A DNA stretch of 64,000 bases from Segatella copri (GCF_949820605.1 NZ_CATKVU010000006.1:124001-188000), one strand, 5' to 3'. Shown: positions 18,090 to 26,301, counted from the stretch's first letter. The notes: generated by a model from the sequence alone, not told the origin. A program made the numbers and translations.

Positions 18090-18614
18090 ATGAAAAGATT
18101 TTTGTTTCTCATAATTTATTATGCTTTCGCTCAGCATCTCCCTAGCAGTTATTCGGTATGGGGGGGCAAGTTTTGTAATATGATCAGAATATTCTGTTGT
18201 CGTCACATATTTAAGTATTGTGGTAAAGTTTCAACTATTGATAGACACGCTTATTTTGGAAATGGCAGGAATGTAGAAATTGGTGACTATAGTGGGATAG
18301 GTGAAAATTGTGTTGTTCCTAATAATACCGTTATAGGAAAATATGTAATGATGGCGCCAGAAGTTCATATCGTAGCTAACAATCATACATTTAGTGATAC
18401 AGAGAAGCCTATGTGTTTTCAAGGTTCTATTGAAGGGGTTACACCGACGATTATTGACGATGACTGTTGGATTGGTATTAGAGTAATCTTAACTCCAGGT
18501 CATCGTATAGGCAAGGGAAGTATCTTGGCAGCTGGAGCCGTTGTAACAAAAGACGTAGAACCTTATTCCATAGTTGGAGGTAATCCTGCCAAATTAATAA
18601 GAAAAAGAAAATGA
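18090..18614 (+). CDS. Hexapeptide-repeat O-acetyltransferase with a G7 tract
   Basis: The 174-aa protein has an amphipathic N-terminus and then left-handed beta-helix repeats (GNGRNVEIGDYSGIG, VVPNNTVIGKYVMMAP). The catalytic region VANNHTFSD and the C-terminal GSILAAGAVVTKDVEPYS and GGNPAKLI are typical of LacA/maltose acetyltransferase-like enzymes acting on capsule sugars. The frame contains seven G at 18160-18166 (codons for Trp-Gly-Gly) and is intact, so the gene is ON. Gain or loss of one G would truncate it near residue 25-40. Its last bases overlap the next start (ATGA). Confidence 0.9.
   Translation: MKRFLFLIIYYAFAQHLPSSYSVWGGKFCNMIRIFCCRHIFKYCGKVSTIDRHAYFGNGRNVEIGDYSGIGENCVVPNNTVIGKYVMMAPEVHIVANNHTFSDTEKPMCFQGSIEGVTPTIIDDDCWIGIRVILTPGHRIGKGSILAAGAVVTKDVEPYSIVGGNPAKLIRKRK
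18160..18166 (+). repeat. Poly-G tract (G7) near the start of an acetyltransferase gene
   Basis: Seven G follow GGTAT at codons 24-26. The frame is open with seven, the ON length also predicted for the tracts at 10047 and 12970. Confidence 0.8.
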
Positions 18615-19525
18615 TTATGGATAAAAAAGTTGCAATTATTACACAGTCGTATAAAAACGATTTTAAAGAGTGTAAGCTTCTATGTGACAGTATGGATAAG
18701 TTTGCACCTGAGATAGATCATTTTATCTTTGTGAACGATGAAGATTTAGAGATGTTTATGTGCTTGCAATATGGTAAGCACGTTGTTTTAAAGAAGTCCT
18801 TGGTACTTCCCTGGTTCTTGATTCGTGTTCCTTGGAAGATGTTGGGACATCATTTTCATGTGAGTTTGCTGACAATTCCTGTTCGAGAGTGGATAATTCA
18901 ACAGATTTGTAAGTTGGGTGTATTTAAAGTGATAGGCAATGAGTATGAGGCAGTTTTTAATATAGATTCAGAGACAGTATTCATGAAGCCTTTTGATTTG
19001 AAAATGTGGAAGAAAAATGGTAAATATCTAATGTATCGTGTAAAGAATGTGAATGAACCAAGTCATGATGATTATTGCCATGCGGCGGTAAAACTTCTAA
19101 ATTGGCAAGGTACGTATGAGGATATAAGCTTTTATAACTATATGAATACCCCAGTATGCTTTGTACGCGAGAATACAGAAAAACTTCTCAGAGAAATAGC
19201 AAAAAACTATTGGATGCACAGTTGGAAGTTGGCCTTATGTAATACTTATCGATTTAGCGAATACTATACTTATGCTATATTTACAGATAAACTGTTAGAT
19301 ATGGAAAATCATTTTTTGATAGATTATCATGTCTTTCCGCAGATTGATATCTCTGAATGTTCGGGTATCGTTGAGTTTAAAGAAAAGATGAAGCAGTCAC
19401 TTTCTGACGATAAAGCTGTTGGCTTATGGCTTCAGAAAAAAGACAGAAAACTTCTTGCGGACAAATATTTAAATTTCGAAGAAATTGAGAAAGTTATAAA
19501 AGAAAGCTGGACTCAATTTCTATAA
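18611..19525 (+). CDS. DUF6492-type glycosyltransferase-like protein
   Basis: The 304-aa protein begins KKVAIITQSYKNDFKECKLL and contains FVNDEDLEMF, FNIDSETVFMKPFD and VKLLNW. Together with its length this looks like the DUF6492 family of GT-A-like proteins found in capsule clusters. The Asp pair in NIDSETVF could be the metal/sugar-nucleotide site. The start overlaps the previous stop as ATGA; a second in-frame ATG is at 18617. A 38-bp gap follows before the next transferase. The family name is from memory; activity is inferred. Confidence 0.75.
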   Translation: MIMDKKVAIITQSYKNDFKECKLLCDSMDKFAPEIDHFIFVNDEDLEMFMCLQYGKHVVLKKSLVLPWFLIRVPWKMLGHHFHVSLLTIPVREWIIQQICKLGVFKVIGNEYEAVFNIDSETVFMKPFDLKMWKKNGKYLMYRVKNVNEPSHDDYCHAAVKLLNWQGTYEDISFYNYMNTPVCFVRENTEKLLREIAKNYWMHSWKLALCNTYRFSEYYTYAIFTDKLLDMENHFLIDYHVFPQIDISECSGIVEFKEKMKQSLSDDKAVGLWLQKKDRKLLADKYLNFEEIEKVIKESWTQFL

Positions 19526-19563
19526 AGAAAGTCTGATCAGGTATCTAAATTATTGGGATTGTT

Positions 19564-20655
19564 ATGGTCGTAAAATATATAGATAGCAAAGATTCTTTAA
19601 ATGTCTTATTCTTAGGTGTTTCAAAGAAAACGAAGGGTGGTATGACTGCAGTTCTTGTATCTTATGATAAGTATATTGAGAACATGCGTTTTATTCCAAC
19701 TTGGAAGTTGGGTAATAAGTTGGTGAAGTCTTGGTATGCTCTGCAGGCATTGGTGCGAACTTGGTTCTTACTGACTTTTGACAAACGTATAAAAATCGTG
19801 CATATACACGGAGCAGCTAATGCTTCGTTTGATAGGTGTAAGTTATTTATTCGTCTTGCCAAGAAATGTGGCAAAAAGGTGATTCTGCATGAGCATGCAG
19901 CTGACTTCGTTGAGTATTATCATGGAGCAGAAGATAAAAAAGGTATTACTGATACATTGAAAATGTGTGATTCCTTAATTGTATTGTCGCAATCATGGAA
20001 AGAGTATTTTTCATCCATCGGAATGGACAAAGGCAAAATCCATGTTCTTAACAACATCGTGTCACCTCCTGAGATAGCTTCAGATAAACATACTGAAGAT
20101 GGTAAGTTGCATCTGATGTATATGGGGGAAATTAGCAAGCGAAAAGGAGGGTTCGACTTGTTGAAGGCTATTGTGGACAATAAGGAGTATTTTGCCGATA
20201 AGCTATTACTTCGTATGGGAGGTAATGAGGTTGATGGTGATATCAAGGTGTATATTCGTGAGAATGGCTTGGAATCTTTTGTAACCTATGAAGGCTGGAT
20301 TGCAGGGCAGAAGAAGATAGATTGTTTGAATTGGGAAGATGTGTATATCTTGCCATCCTACAACGAGGGGTTGCCTATTGCTATACTTGAAGCTATGGCG
20401 TATAGTCATCCTATCATATCCACCCCGGTTGGTGGTATACCTGAGATTATTAAGTCTGGTGAAAATGGTATCTTGGTCAAGCCTGGTGATACTGCAGCCA
20501 TTGCTGATGCTATCAAGTTTTATATTGAAAATCGTGATGCGATTAAAAAACATGGCAATAATGCTTTCAATGTAGTACAGGACTTTTTCCCCAAAAAAGT
20601 ATTTGGAGATTTGAAAGCATTGTATTTGAAAATGCTGAGTAATAAAAATGAATAA
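19564..20655 (+). CDS. GT4-family glycosyltransferase
   Basis: The 363-aa GT-B enzyme has the hallmarks of GT4: a Gly-rich N-terminal loop (TKGGMTAVLVSYDKY), HIHGAANASFDR, and HEHAADFVEYYHG. The donor site is EGLPIAILEAMAYSHPIIST, which contains the EX7E motif, followed by PVGGIPEIIKSGENG. Full length. Its base composition is a little richer in G+C than the preceding genes. The stop overlaps the start of a truncated acyltransferase gene. Probable retaining sugar transferase of the capsule pathway. Confidence 0.93.
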   Translation: MVVKYIDSKDSLNVLFLGVSKKTKGGMTAVLVSYDKYIENMRFIPTWKLGNKLVKSWYALQALVRTWFLLTFDKRIKIVHIHGAANASFDRCKLFIRLAKKCGKKVILHEHAADFVEYYHGAEDKKGITDTLKMCDSLIVLSQSWKEYFSSIGMDKGKIHVLNNIVSPPEIASDKHTEDGKLHLMYMGEISKRKGGFDLLKAIVDNKEYFADKLLLRMGGNEVDGDIKVYIRENGLESFVTYEGWIAGQKKIDCLNWEDVYILPSYNEGLPIAILEAMAYSHPIISTPVGGIPEIIKSGENGILVKPGDTAAIADAIKFYIENRDAIKKHGNNAFNVVQDFFPKKVFGDLKALYLKMLSNKNE

Positions 20656-20836
20656 TAGAAGGGTGGTGGTCGTGGATTTCCTTAGAGGATTTTCCACATT
20701 TACTATAGTTTTAATGCATCTTGCACAGAGTTATCCTTTACCTGGCTTCTTGCAAAAGGCAGCTTCATTGGGTGGTGCTGGTGTTCATGTCTTTATTTTG
20801 TGTAGTGGATTTAGATTGTATCTGTCTTCACTGTAA
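20648..20836 (+). pseudogene. Acyltransferase-3 family gene, truncated after 62 codons
   Basis: The N-terminus RRVVVVDFLRGFSTFTIVLMH followed by VHVFILCSGFRLYLS is the opening of membrane acyltransferases of the Acyltransf_3 family, which are normally 330-380 aa and O-acylate capsule sugars. The frame ends exactly at a GTAAAC sequence (20833) that looks like an IS66-type terminus. The rest of the gene is not found downstream, so the gene was lost by insertion and later deletion. It was co-transcribed with the preceding GT4 gene (8-bp overlap). Confidence 0.85.
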
Positions 20837-21086
20837 ACCACCAATACAGCGTAAGGTGGGGTAAACGAAAAATATTATCTTTGCAACCGTTTTAAAATTC
20901 ACATAAAATGGAAAGCAAAGAATATTTTGAAAAGGTGATGCAGGACTACAACCAGTAAATCACCGTTAGCCCGTATGGCGGTACCTATATAATATATTAC
21001 CTTTGCATCCGTAATCAAAACAGTTTGATAATGGAAACAAGGGAATATTTCGAAAAAGTGATGCAGGATAGGGGTTGGATGCTTAC
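20833..21086 (+). mobile_element. IS66 relic: two left-end fragments and one right end
   Basis: The stretch starts with GTAAACC and ends with ATAGGGGTTGGATGCTTAC (21068-21086), identical to the right inverted repeat of the complete IS66 at 5471-8425. Inside are two TAnnTTTG-type promoters and two near-identical short openings, MESKEYFEKVMQDYNQ (ATG 20908, stop 20956) and METREYFEKVMQD (ATG 21031), which look like starts of IS66 orf1. The second runs straight into the right end, so nearly the whole element is deleted. No matching 8-bp target duplication is seen. This and the terminator after it account for the 370 bp without a gene. Confidence 0.7.
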
Positions 21087-21113
21087 TTATGTTCGCACAT
21101 AGATCTCACGGAT

Positions 21114-21150
21114 AATAAAAATCCCAACCTGTATTGCTACAAGCTGGGAT
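21114..21150 (-). terminator. Rho-independent terminator of the minus-strand cassette
   Basis: On the minus strand ATCCCAGCTTGTA and TACAGGTTGGGAT form a 13-bp stem (two or three G-U pairs) around GCAA, followed by TTTTTATT. It lies 57 bp after the amidase stop and so ends the VapE-to-amidase unit. Confidence 0.75.
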
Positions 21151-21206
21151 GATTTTGAACACAAATAACTCGAATAGTACGAATTTCCGGGAACTGTCCG
21201 GGCTTT

Positions 21207-21641
21207 CTAGAGATGGAAGTCGATTTCCTTCAGCCATTCCTTGACATCGAAGCAAGGACAGCTCTTGCGAACCCAGGGAAGGTCACGATGACCTAGAATC
21301 TCGGCATCGGGATAGTCGAGGACGAGACTGTAGAGGAGATCTTCCAGAGATGCTTTCTGGGCTGGAGTGCGAGTATCGACAGGCTTGCCTTTCTCGTCGA
21401 GACCACCCTCGTAGCAGATACCGATGCTATGGGCGTTGTAGTGGCGGGCGTGAGCGCCCACCTCGCTTTCTGGACGGCAGGGATAGACCACGCCATCCTT
21501 CGTAATGTAATAGTGGTAACCGATGGAGTGGAAACCACGGGCCTTGTGGCAGGCTTCTAAGGCTTCTACTGGGAAGTCCTGGTTAATACGTGTGGCACTG
21601 CAATGTACCACGATCAAATCGATTTTTCTTTGATTCTTCAT
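21207..21641 (-). CDS. N-acetylmuramoyl-L-alanine amidase (Amidase_2/T7 lysozyme type)
   Basis: The 144-aa protein has the zinc amidase layout: the first zinc His in IVVHCSATR (about residue 13), HSIGYHYYITKDG, ARHYNAHSIGICYEGG, and GHRDLPWVRKSCPCFDV, which supplies the later His and Cys ligands. It cleaves the stem peptide from peptidoglycan. There is no signal peptide, as in phage endolysins. In Bacteroidales this short amidase recurs in a cassette with HU-like, DUF4248 and VapE genes beside capsule loci, which is the arrangement here. Confidence 0.95.
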   Translation of the reverse strand: MKNQRKIDLIVVHCSATRINQDFPVEALEACHKARGFHSIGYHYYITKDGVVYPCRPESEVGAHARHYNAHSIGICYEGGLDEKGKPVDTRTPAQKASLEDLLYSLVLDYPDAEILGHRDLPWVRKSCPCFDVKEWLKEIDFHL

Positions 21642-21811
21642 TGGATTCTATGGATTTTAAAGGGTTTAACTGAACACGAATTTCTCGAATGACACGAATT
21701 TTCCGTGCTTTGAACAGATATTTAACTGAACACGAATATCTCGAATAGCACGAATATGTCCTTTGAACAGATATGATTCGTTCGATTCGTGTAATTCGTG
21801 TTCAGACGCTA

Positions 21812-21904
21812 TCACTTGCAGCTCTGCACACAGAAGGAGCTGAGGACGGCAGTGAGGACGGTGATGACGAAGTTGATGACTTTCTGGATTGTTTCCTTTT
21901 TCAT
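21812..21904 (-). CDS. Smalltalk-type peptide, 30 aa
   Basis: The minus strand encodes 30 residues beginning MKKETIQKVINFVI and ending SFCVQSCK, then TGA. A basic start, a single hydrophobic helix and a Cys-containing end match the 'smalltalk' small proteins that accompany amidase genes in Bacteroidales. It lies between the amidase and the HU-like gene on the same strand. Function is unknown; a holin-like or membrane-signal role is only a guess. Confidence 0.8.
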   Translation of the reverse strand: MKKETIQKVINFVITVLTAVLSSFCVQSCK

Positions 21905-22113
21905 TTTTGTTAGTGATTAATGTAATTAGTGTTTAGTGATTAGTGTGGGAAGACAAGAAGGAAGCGGGCAGGATGAGCAAGTATCCGTTCAGGGCGATGA
22001 TTTGACAATGTTGAATGGTGAGTGATGAACTCATTCCTGATGTGCCCTCGGATTACTCCGGACTGCATCCTGCCGATGCGCTTTCTCTTGTTTCAGATGC
22101 GAGGAGGGTAGGG

Positions 22114-22647
22114 CTACTCTAAGCCGTCACCTCCTCCTTCTTCAGTGGTTCCGCTACCGCCCTGGTCGGTGTTGCCACCACCAGGGGTATCCTTTCCGGT
22201 ATCCTTCCCCGTATCCGGGGTGGTATCCGGGGTGGTGCCATCACCTAACAGAGCAGAGGCCTTCTTCAGCGTAGCTTCGAGGTTGATGGTCTTGGCGCTG
22301 AACTCACCGGTGCCACGAGCACGGAGACGGAAACCGTCGATGTTCTTGGCGATGGTGAACTCCTTCTCTGAGGCGGCTCCCTCCTTGTTGCGGATGCCGA
22401 TGGAGAAGATGGCGAGGTCGTCAATCTTCACAGCGAAACCCTGCAAGGTGAGTTCCTTGATGCACGATACCATATCGGTAATCATGCCCTTGATGGCTCC
22501 CTTAGAGAAAGGAGTGTTGTGGCTAGCCATGTGTTCGGCCAGGCCGTCGATGTCTACCGTCTGAGTGATGACTGGATAGGCGTAATACTTGCCGTATGCC
22601 TCTGGCATCTTGGCGTTCTGATTTAGTTTTAGTACGTAAAGCAACAT
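22114..22647 (-). CDS. HU/IHF-like DNA-binding protein with a Gly/Thr/Pro-rich tail
   Basis: The 177-aa protein starts at the ATG at 22647, 19 bp from a heptad repeat; the open frame extends upstream but without family similarity. The body has the HU-HIG pattern of Bacteroidales (KYYAYPVITQTVDIDGLAEH, then FSKGAIKGMITDMV and LTLQGFAVKIDDLAIFSIG). The last 40 residues are low-complexity repeats of PDTG/KDT and Gly-rich sequence. It is expected to bind DNA as a dimer. It is part of the amidase cassette. Confidence 0.85.
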   Translation of the reverse strand: MLLYVLKLNQNAKMPEAYGKYYAYPVITQTVDIDGLAEHMASHNTPFSKGAIKGMITDMVSCIKELTLQGFAVKIDDLAIFSIGIRNKEGAASEKEFTIAKNIDGFRLRARGTGEFSAKTINLEATLKKASALLGDGTTPDTTPDTGKDTGKDTPGGGNTDQGGSGTTEEGGGDGLE

Positions 22648-22666
22648 AAGTTTTAAAGTTTTAAGT

Positions 22667-22694
22667 GTTGAATGTTGAATGTTGAATGTTGAAT
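22667..22694 (-). repeat. Heptanucleotide repeat, four units, before the HU-like gene
   Basis: Four perfect GTTGAAT units (ATTCAAC on the coding strand) end 19 bp before the HU-like start codon. The same repeat precedes the DUF4248 gene at 23049-23076. Confidence 0.8.
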
Positions 22695-22828
22695 GGGCGC
22701 TGCGCAGTGCCTGGTTTAATGCATATGACTCTTTCTGAATCACATTGCAAAGATACAACATTTCATTTTCCCAACTCACCGATGCTCACTGTTGCTCACC
22801 GATACTCACCGATTATCACTGATAAATA

Positions 22829-23038
22829 TCAGGGTTCTCCTAAATGAAAGAAAATATAGGATACTTGCAGAGGATTGAACTCCTTGCAGCTCTTGTTGTA
22901 TCCACTCTTCTGCAACTGCTCGTAGAGCTGGGTGCATCTTACTATCCATCTCATCAGATGGGCTCTTGCCACGTCCGGGTCGGAATCCGGAAAATAGAGC
23001 AGGGCTAACTCCTGCTTGGTGTAACTTCGTAAATCCAT
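22829..23038 (-). CDS. DUF4248 family protein, 69 aa
   Basis: The small protein begins MDLRSYTKQELALLYFPDSD and contains ARAHLMRWIVRC and GYNKSCKEFNPLQVSYIFFHLG. I recognise this as DUF4248, a Bacteroidales family found between the HU-like and VapE genes of this cassette. It looks like a small helix-turn-helix-type protein. It starts 10 bp after a heptad repeat. Confidence 0.85.
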   Translation of the reverse strand: MDLRSYTKQELALLYFPDSDPDVARAHLMRWIVRCTQLYEQLQKSGYNKSCKEFNPLQVSYIFFHLGEP

Positions 23039-23048
23039 TTTCTATAAT

Positions 23049-23076
23049 GTTGAATGTTGAGTGTTGAATGTTGAAT
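23049..23076 (-). repeat. Heptanucleotide repeat before the DUF4248 gene
   Basis: Four GTTGAAT units, one with a single change (GTTGAGT), lie 10 bp before the DUF4248 ATG, in the position of its leader. Confidence 0.75.
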
Positions 23077-23142
23077 TTTGAACACGAATCTCTCGAATCT
23101 AACGAATCTTTCGTCTTCAAGCAACTTATTCGTGTAATTCGT

Positions 23143-23250
23143 GTTCCGAAAAAACGATAAGCAATTCGTGTTCTGTAAAAACAATAAGCAATTCATGTTC
23201 AGTAAAAACAATAAGAAATTCATGTTTAGTAAAAACAGTACGTAATTCGC
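23143..23250. repeat. Tandem repeat, four 27-bp units
   Basis: Four consecutive 27-bp units (GTTCNGTAAAAACAATAAG plus CAATTCAT-type end) begin at 23143, 23170, 23197 and 23224, with increasing divergence at the outer units. They lie in the 442-bp gap between the VapE and DUF4248 genes, together with the scattered motif CACGAATnTCTCGAAT that also occurs near 21165, 21675, 21730 and 23080. The rest of the gap (23251-23480) shows nothing recognisable. No spacers, so not CRISPR. Confidence 0.8.
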
Positions 23251-23480
23251 GTGCAGAGAAATGTCTATTAGGGTTATAATTCATAAATATGATACTTAGG
23301 CATCGTAACCATGATACTTAGCGGTCGTAACTATCTTGTTTACGCCAGGGGTAACTAGGGTGAGTAGGAAATCGATTTTTCTGGGAGCCTATATATATAC
23401 TATATCTTTCCTATAGTAAACGAACCTTTACATAAGGAAACTCTTAGAAAGTACCCTCCCCTTACTTACCCTACCCACCC

Positions 23481-25637
23481 CTAGAAGGGCAGGTCGGGGT
23501 CGGTATCCTGCTGCGAATAGTCGTCCTCTGCCTCCATCGCCAGGTGTACTTGCTGAGCCTTGATCATGTCGCCGTCACGCTCTATCACAAGATAGCCCCA
23601 ACAGTGGTTCACCCTCACCTTGTGGAATCCCAGCTCGCAGAAAGCCCTGCCCACATATACGGCACTGAGCTTCTGGCTGATGCCCGCCCCGATAATCTGC
23701 AGGGCACGGCTGGCGGTCATGAATATGCCATGCTGCTCCTCGGTAGGAAGGGCGAAGTAGAGCGCAACGAGTTCTCGCTCCAGACGGGGTGCCTCAAACT
23801 TGTGGTTGTGAAGGTTGAGTTCGATAATCTCTTGCTGCGTAAACCAATATCTGAAGCCTGAGCGCAGCAGATGCAAAGCCTGGGCATAAATGTTGGGATA
23901 GTCGAAGGGATGCTCACGGGGCGACTGGATGCTCTCCACCTCGAAGGGCAGCCAGCGGCGATTGCCCGTAGGATCGGAAAGGAACTGAACGTTGTTGCCA
24001 GTGGCAGCAAATGAGGCTATATGTGGCCGATGCTCCGGGTAATGGGCGTAAGCAGCACGTTCGTCGATGGTGAGCATGGTGACGGCTGCCTTCAACTGGT
24101 TCAGCTCTGAGGGTTTCATCGTGTCCAGCTCCTCGCAAAGCATCAGTCCGTAGGTGGCGAGCACCAACAGATCGTCCTTAGAGAGGCGGCTGGCATTGGT
24201 CTTGGTGTAGAAATACTGGCGCAATTCGGACGGCAACAACATGGCTATCCAAGTGCTCTTGCCAGAGCCCTGTGCGCCTATCAAAACGATAATCACATTG
24301 TTTACCACGTCGTCGAGCGTCCATCCAGCCAGCATCCCCACGAGCCACTTGCGCAGGTAGCAGGTCCATAGCTTCTGTTGCTCCTCGCCACCCTTTACGG
24401 TCACGCTGTCGGCAAGCTGTTGTATGTAGTCGGTGTCGCCCTCGTGCCATTCGGGAAGGCTATTCAGATAGTCGGTGAACGGATTGAACGGCTGCACATA
24501 GTTGCTCTCGATGACACGGAAGAAGTCTTGTACCGCGGCACGGTTTGTCTTCGACATCTCGCTCCACAGAGTGTTGACCGCACGGTCGTTGATAATCTGC
24601 CAAAGTCCGGAGGCAGAAGAATCCTCGCCCTTTCCGTCGCCTTCTTCCTTCATGCGATACTCTACCCTCATGGTAATCTGGTTGTACCTCAGATCCACGT
24701 GCTCGCCTAGAAACTGGATGATGTCGTTCACGGAAGCTGACTTGCCCGCCTCATGGCGTCGGGGTTGCAGTTCGTGCTTGCGCTTGCCGTGCTCCTCAGT
24801 CTGACGGTAGCAACTGTCTACGGCAGCCTTCGGGCGCTCGTAGTCGGGAAACTCCTGACGGATGAACTCCAGGGCTGCATCGGCAGAGAAACCGAAGGCA
24901 TTGAGCTTGTAGGCGAGGCACGATACATACTCATTCTTGCTGCCCGCCACATAAGTCTTCATCTCATGTTCCAGTTCCTTGGCAAGCTTGTCTTCGTAGA
25001 GACGGTCAATCTTCTTCACCTCCCGTCGCAATCGGGCCGTGGCATTATCCTGCAAGGTCTTCTCCTGCTGTCGTGCCACCAGCCAGTCGTAGCTGAAAGG
25101 TTCGGCGTCGGGACGGAAGAAGGCATCAGGGTCGTAGGCGGCACCCATCAGTCTGCCCAGGTTGCAGCAATGCTCGTCGTACTCCACGCCCAGCAGGTCG
25201 GAGAAATACTGGTTGCCATGACGGAAGGCCGTGGGATAGAACTTCATCTGCTCCTCCAGCGTCATTCCCGTTTTCATCTCATAGCGATAGAGCACGCGCA
25301 GTCCCTCGCCCGAAGCGGTGATGTGGAAGAACAAAGTGTGTCTGTCCTCTCTCAGCTTGGCGCAGAGTTTGGCTAGTTTCTCCTTTGGCACATGGTCGAA
25401 GTCAGAAAATCCGACGCCCGTCACCTCGATGATATCCTTCTTCGCCTTGCCACCCTGGAAGACGCAGGTCACGGAGAAGCAGTAGCACTGGCTCTTGTAC
25501 TCCCTCTGGTGCGTGATGCGGTAACGCTTCGTCAGTTCGGCGAGCTGCTTGTCGCTCCTGATGATGTCCACCATTTGCTGGAACTTGATGACAGCAGGCA
25601 CTGTAGACTGGTAGCCATTGAAAATGTTAATGTTCAT
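23481..25637 (-). CDS. VapE/VirE-type primase-helicase protein
   Basis: The 718-aa protein combines a BT4734-like N-terminal primase-type region (to about residue 200, with GFSDFDHV and ASGEGLRVLYRYE) with a VapE/VirE P-loop ATPase. Walker A is GAQGSGKSTW, followed by LCEELDTMKPSELNQLK, SFAATGN and DPTGNRRWLPFEVE. Proteins of this type resemble replication proteins of phages and islands. Long open frames on the other strand are shadows. It is the first gene of the minus-strand cassette, with a TAATTTTG box 84 bp upstream. Confidence 0.9.
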   Translation of the reverse strand: MNINIFNGYQSTVPAVIKFQQMVDIIRSDKQLAELTKRYRITHQREYKSQCYCFSVTCVFQGGKAKKDIIEVTGVGFSDFDHVPKEKLAKLCAKLREDRHTLFFHITASGEGLRVLYRYEMKTGMTLEEQMKFYPTAFRHGNQYFSDLLGVEYDEHCCNLGRLMGAAYDPDAFFRPDAEPFSYDWLVARQQEKTLQDNATARLRREVKKIDRLYEDKLAKELEHEMKTYVAGSKNEYVSCLAYKLNAFGFSADAALEFIRQEFPDYERPKAAVDSCYRQTEEHGKRKHELQPRRHEAGKSASVNDIIQFLGEHVDLRYNQITMRVEYRMKEEGDGKGEDSSASGLWQIINDRAVNTLWSEMSKTNRAAVQDFFRVIESNYVQPFNPFTDYLNSLPEWHEGDTDYIQQLADSVTVKGGEEQQKLWTCYLRKWLVGMLAGWTLDDVVNNVIIVLIGAQGSGKSTWIAMLLPSELRQYFYTKTNASRLSKDDLLVLATYGLMLCEELDTMKPSELNQLKAAVTMLTIDERAAYAHYPEHRPHIASFAATGNNVQFLSDPTGNRRWLPFEVESIQSPREHPFDYPNIYAQALHLLRSGFRYWFTQQEIIELNLHNHKFEAPRLERELVALYFALPTEEQHGIFMTASRALQIIGAGISQKLSAVYVGRAFCELGFHKVRVNHCWGYLVIERDGDMIKAQQVHLAMEAEDDYSQQDTDPDLPF

Positions 25638-25720
25638 AATTGCATTTCCTATGTTAAGTTAATAAATAAAATATTGTTAGTTGTTTTCACGAATTCATCG
25701 TTGTTTTTGTCTAACGCTGG

Positions 25721-25728
25721 CAAAATTA
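25721..25728 (-). promoter_or_regulatory. -7 box for the VapE gene
   Basis: On the minus strand TAATTTTG fits TAnnTTTG, about 84 bp before the VapE ATG at 25637. The opposing gene starts at 25806, so this is a divergent intergenic region. Confidence 0.4.
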
Positions 25729-25805
25729 TAAAAAGTCGGTGACATATCATCGCATTTGTTTCCTTGCTAGGGAACGAGTTTTAAACATAAATAACGTTTG
25801 AATTC

Positions 25806-26222
25806 ATGAGTAACCAGAATGATTATGTACCAGTCCAGCTCATCATCAAGATTGGGAACCGCCTGTTGGCAGTGGATGGCTTAGGTCATCAAGTTTATAG
25901 TGCAAGATATTTAGAGAAGAATCATCTCAGCAGCAGGGCGCAGCATCATTTCCGTCACCACGAGTCGGTGTCAGTGATGCAGCTTTACGCCGCTATCCGC
26001 ATCCTTCTCCTCAATACCTCTTCTGTCTGGGAGCGCATTCTTCAGATGTGTCGCATACTGGATATATTGGAGCAATGTTTCTGCGACTGTTATTCCGGTG
26101 TCACCCTCCATCCCTTTGAGGGTGGCATGGAGAAGATTGTCCGCGAAAAGATGCTCTCCGTGGCCGGCTACGACTTCGGGGCGGTGATAAGTGATGTGGG
26201 GGAGTGGAAAAGGAGGGAGTGA
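25806..26222 (+). CDS. Hypothetical protein, 138 aa
   Basis: No family is recognised. The protein starts SNQNDYVPVQLIIKIGNRLLAVDG, has a His-rich middle (RAQHHFRHHESVS) and a C-terminal region with the Cys pair EQCFCDCYSG. No signal peptide. It is divergent from the VapE gene and ends 80 bp before repeat copy B. G+C-rich codons match the VapE cassette, so it may belong to that module. Confidence 0.5.
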   Translation: MSNQNDYVPVQLIIKIGNRLLAVDGLGHQVYSARYLEKNHLSSRAQHHFRHHESVSVMQLYAAIRILLLNTSSVWERILQMCRILDILEQCFCDCYSGVTLHPFEGGMEKIVREKMLSVAGYDFGAVISDVGEWKRRE

Positions 26223-26301
26223 GAAATGGATGTATTGTCGGTATACTACAATGCCGTCTTTGCAATTGTGATGTAGCCTTTCCGTCATTGTTTATGCCCC
26301 A

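Noticed and set aside
23143..23250. CRISPR-like regular repeat
   Set aside because: The 27-bp units are directly adjacent, without spacers, and no cas gene is near.
24753..25376. 207-codon open frame on the + strand
   Set aside because: It is antisense to the VapE gene, has no family features, and reflects the G+C-rich codon use of that gene.
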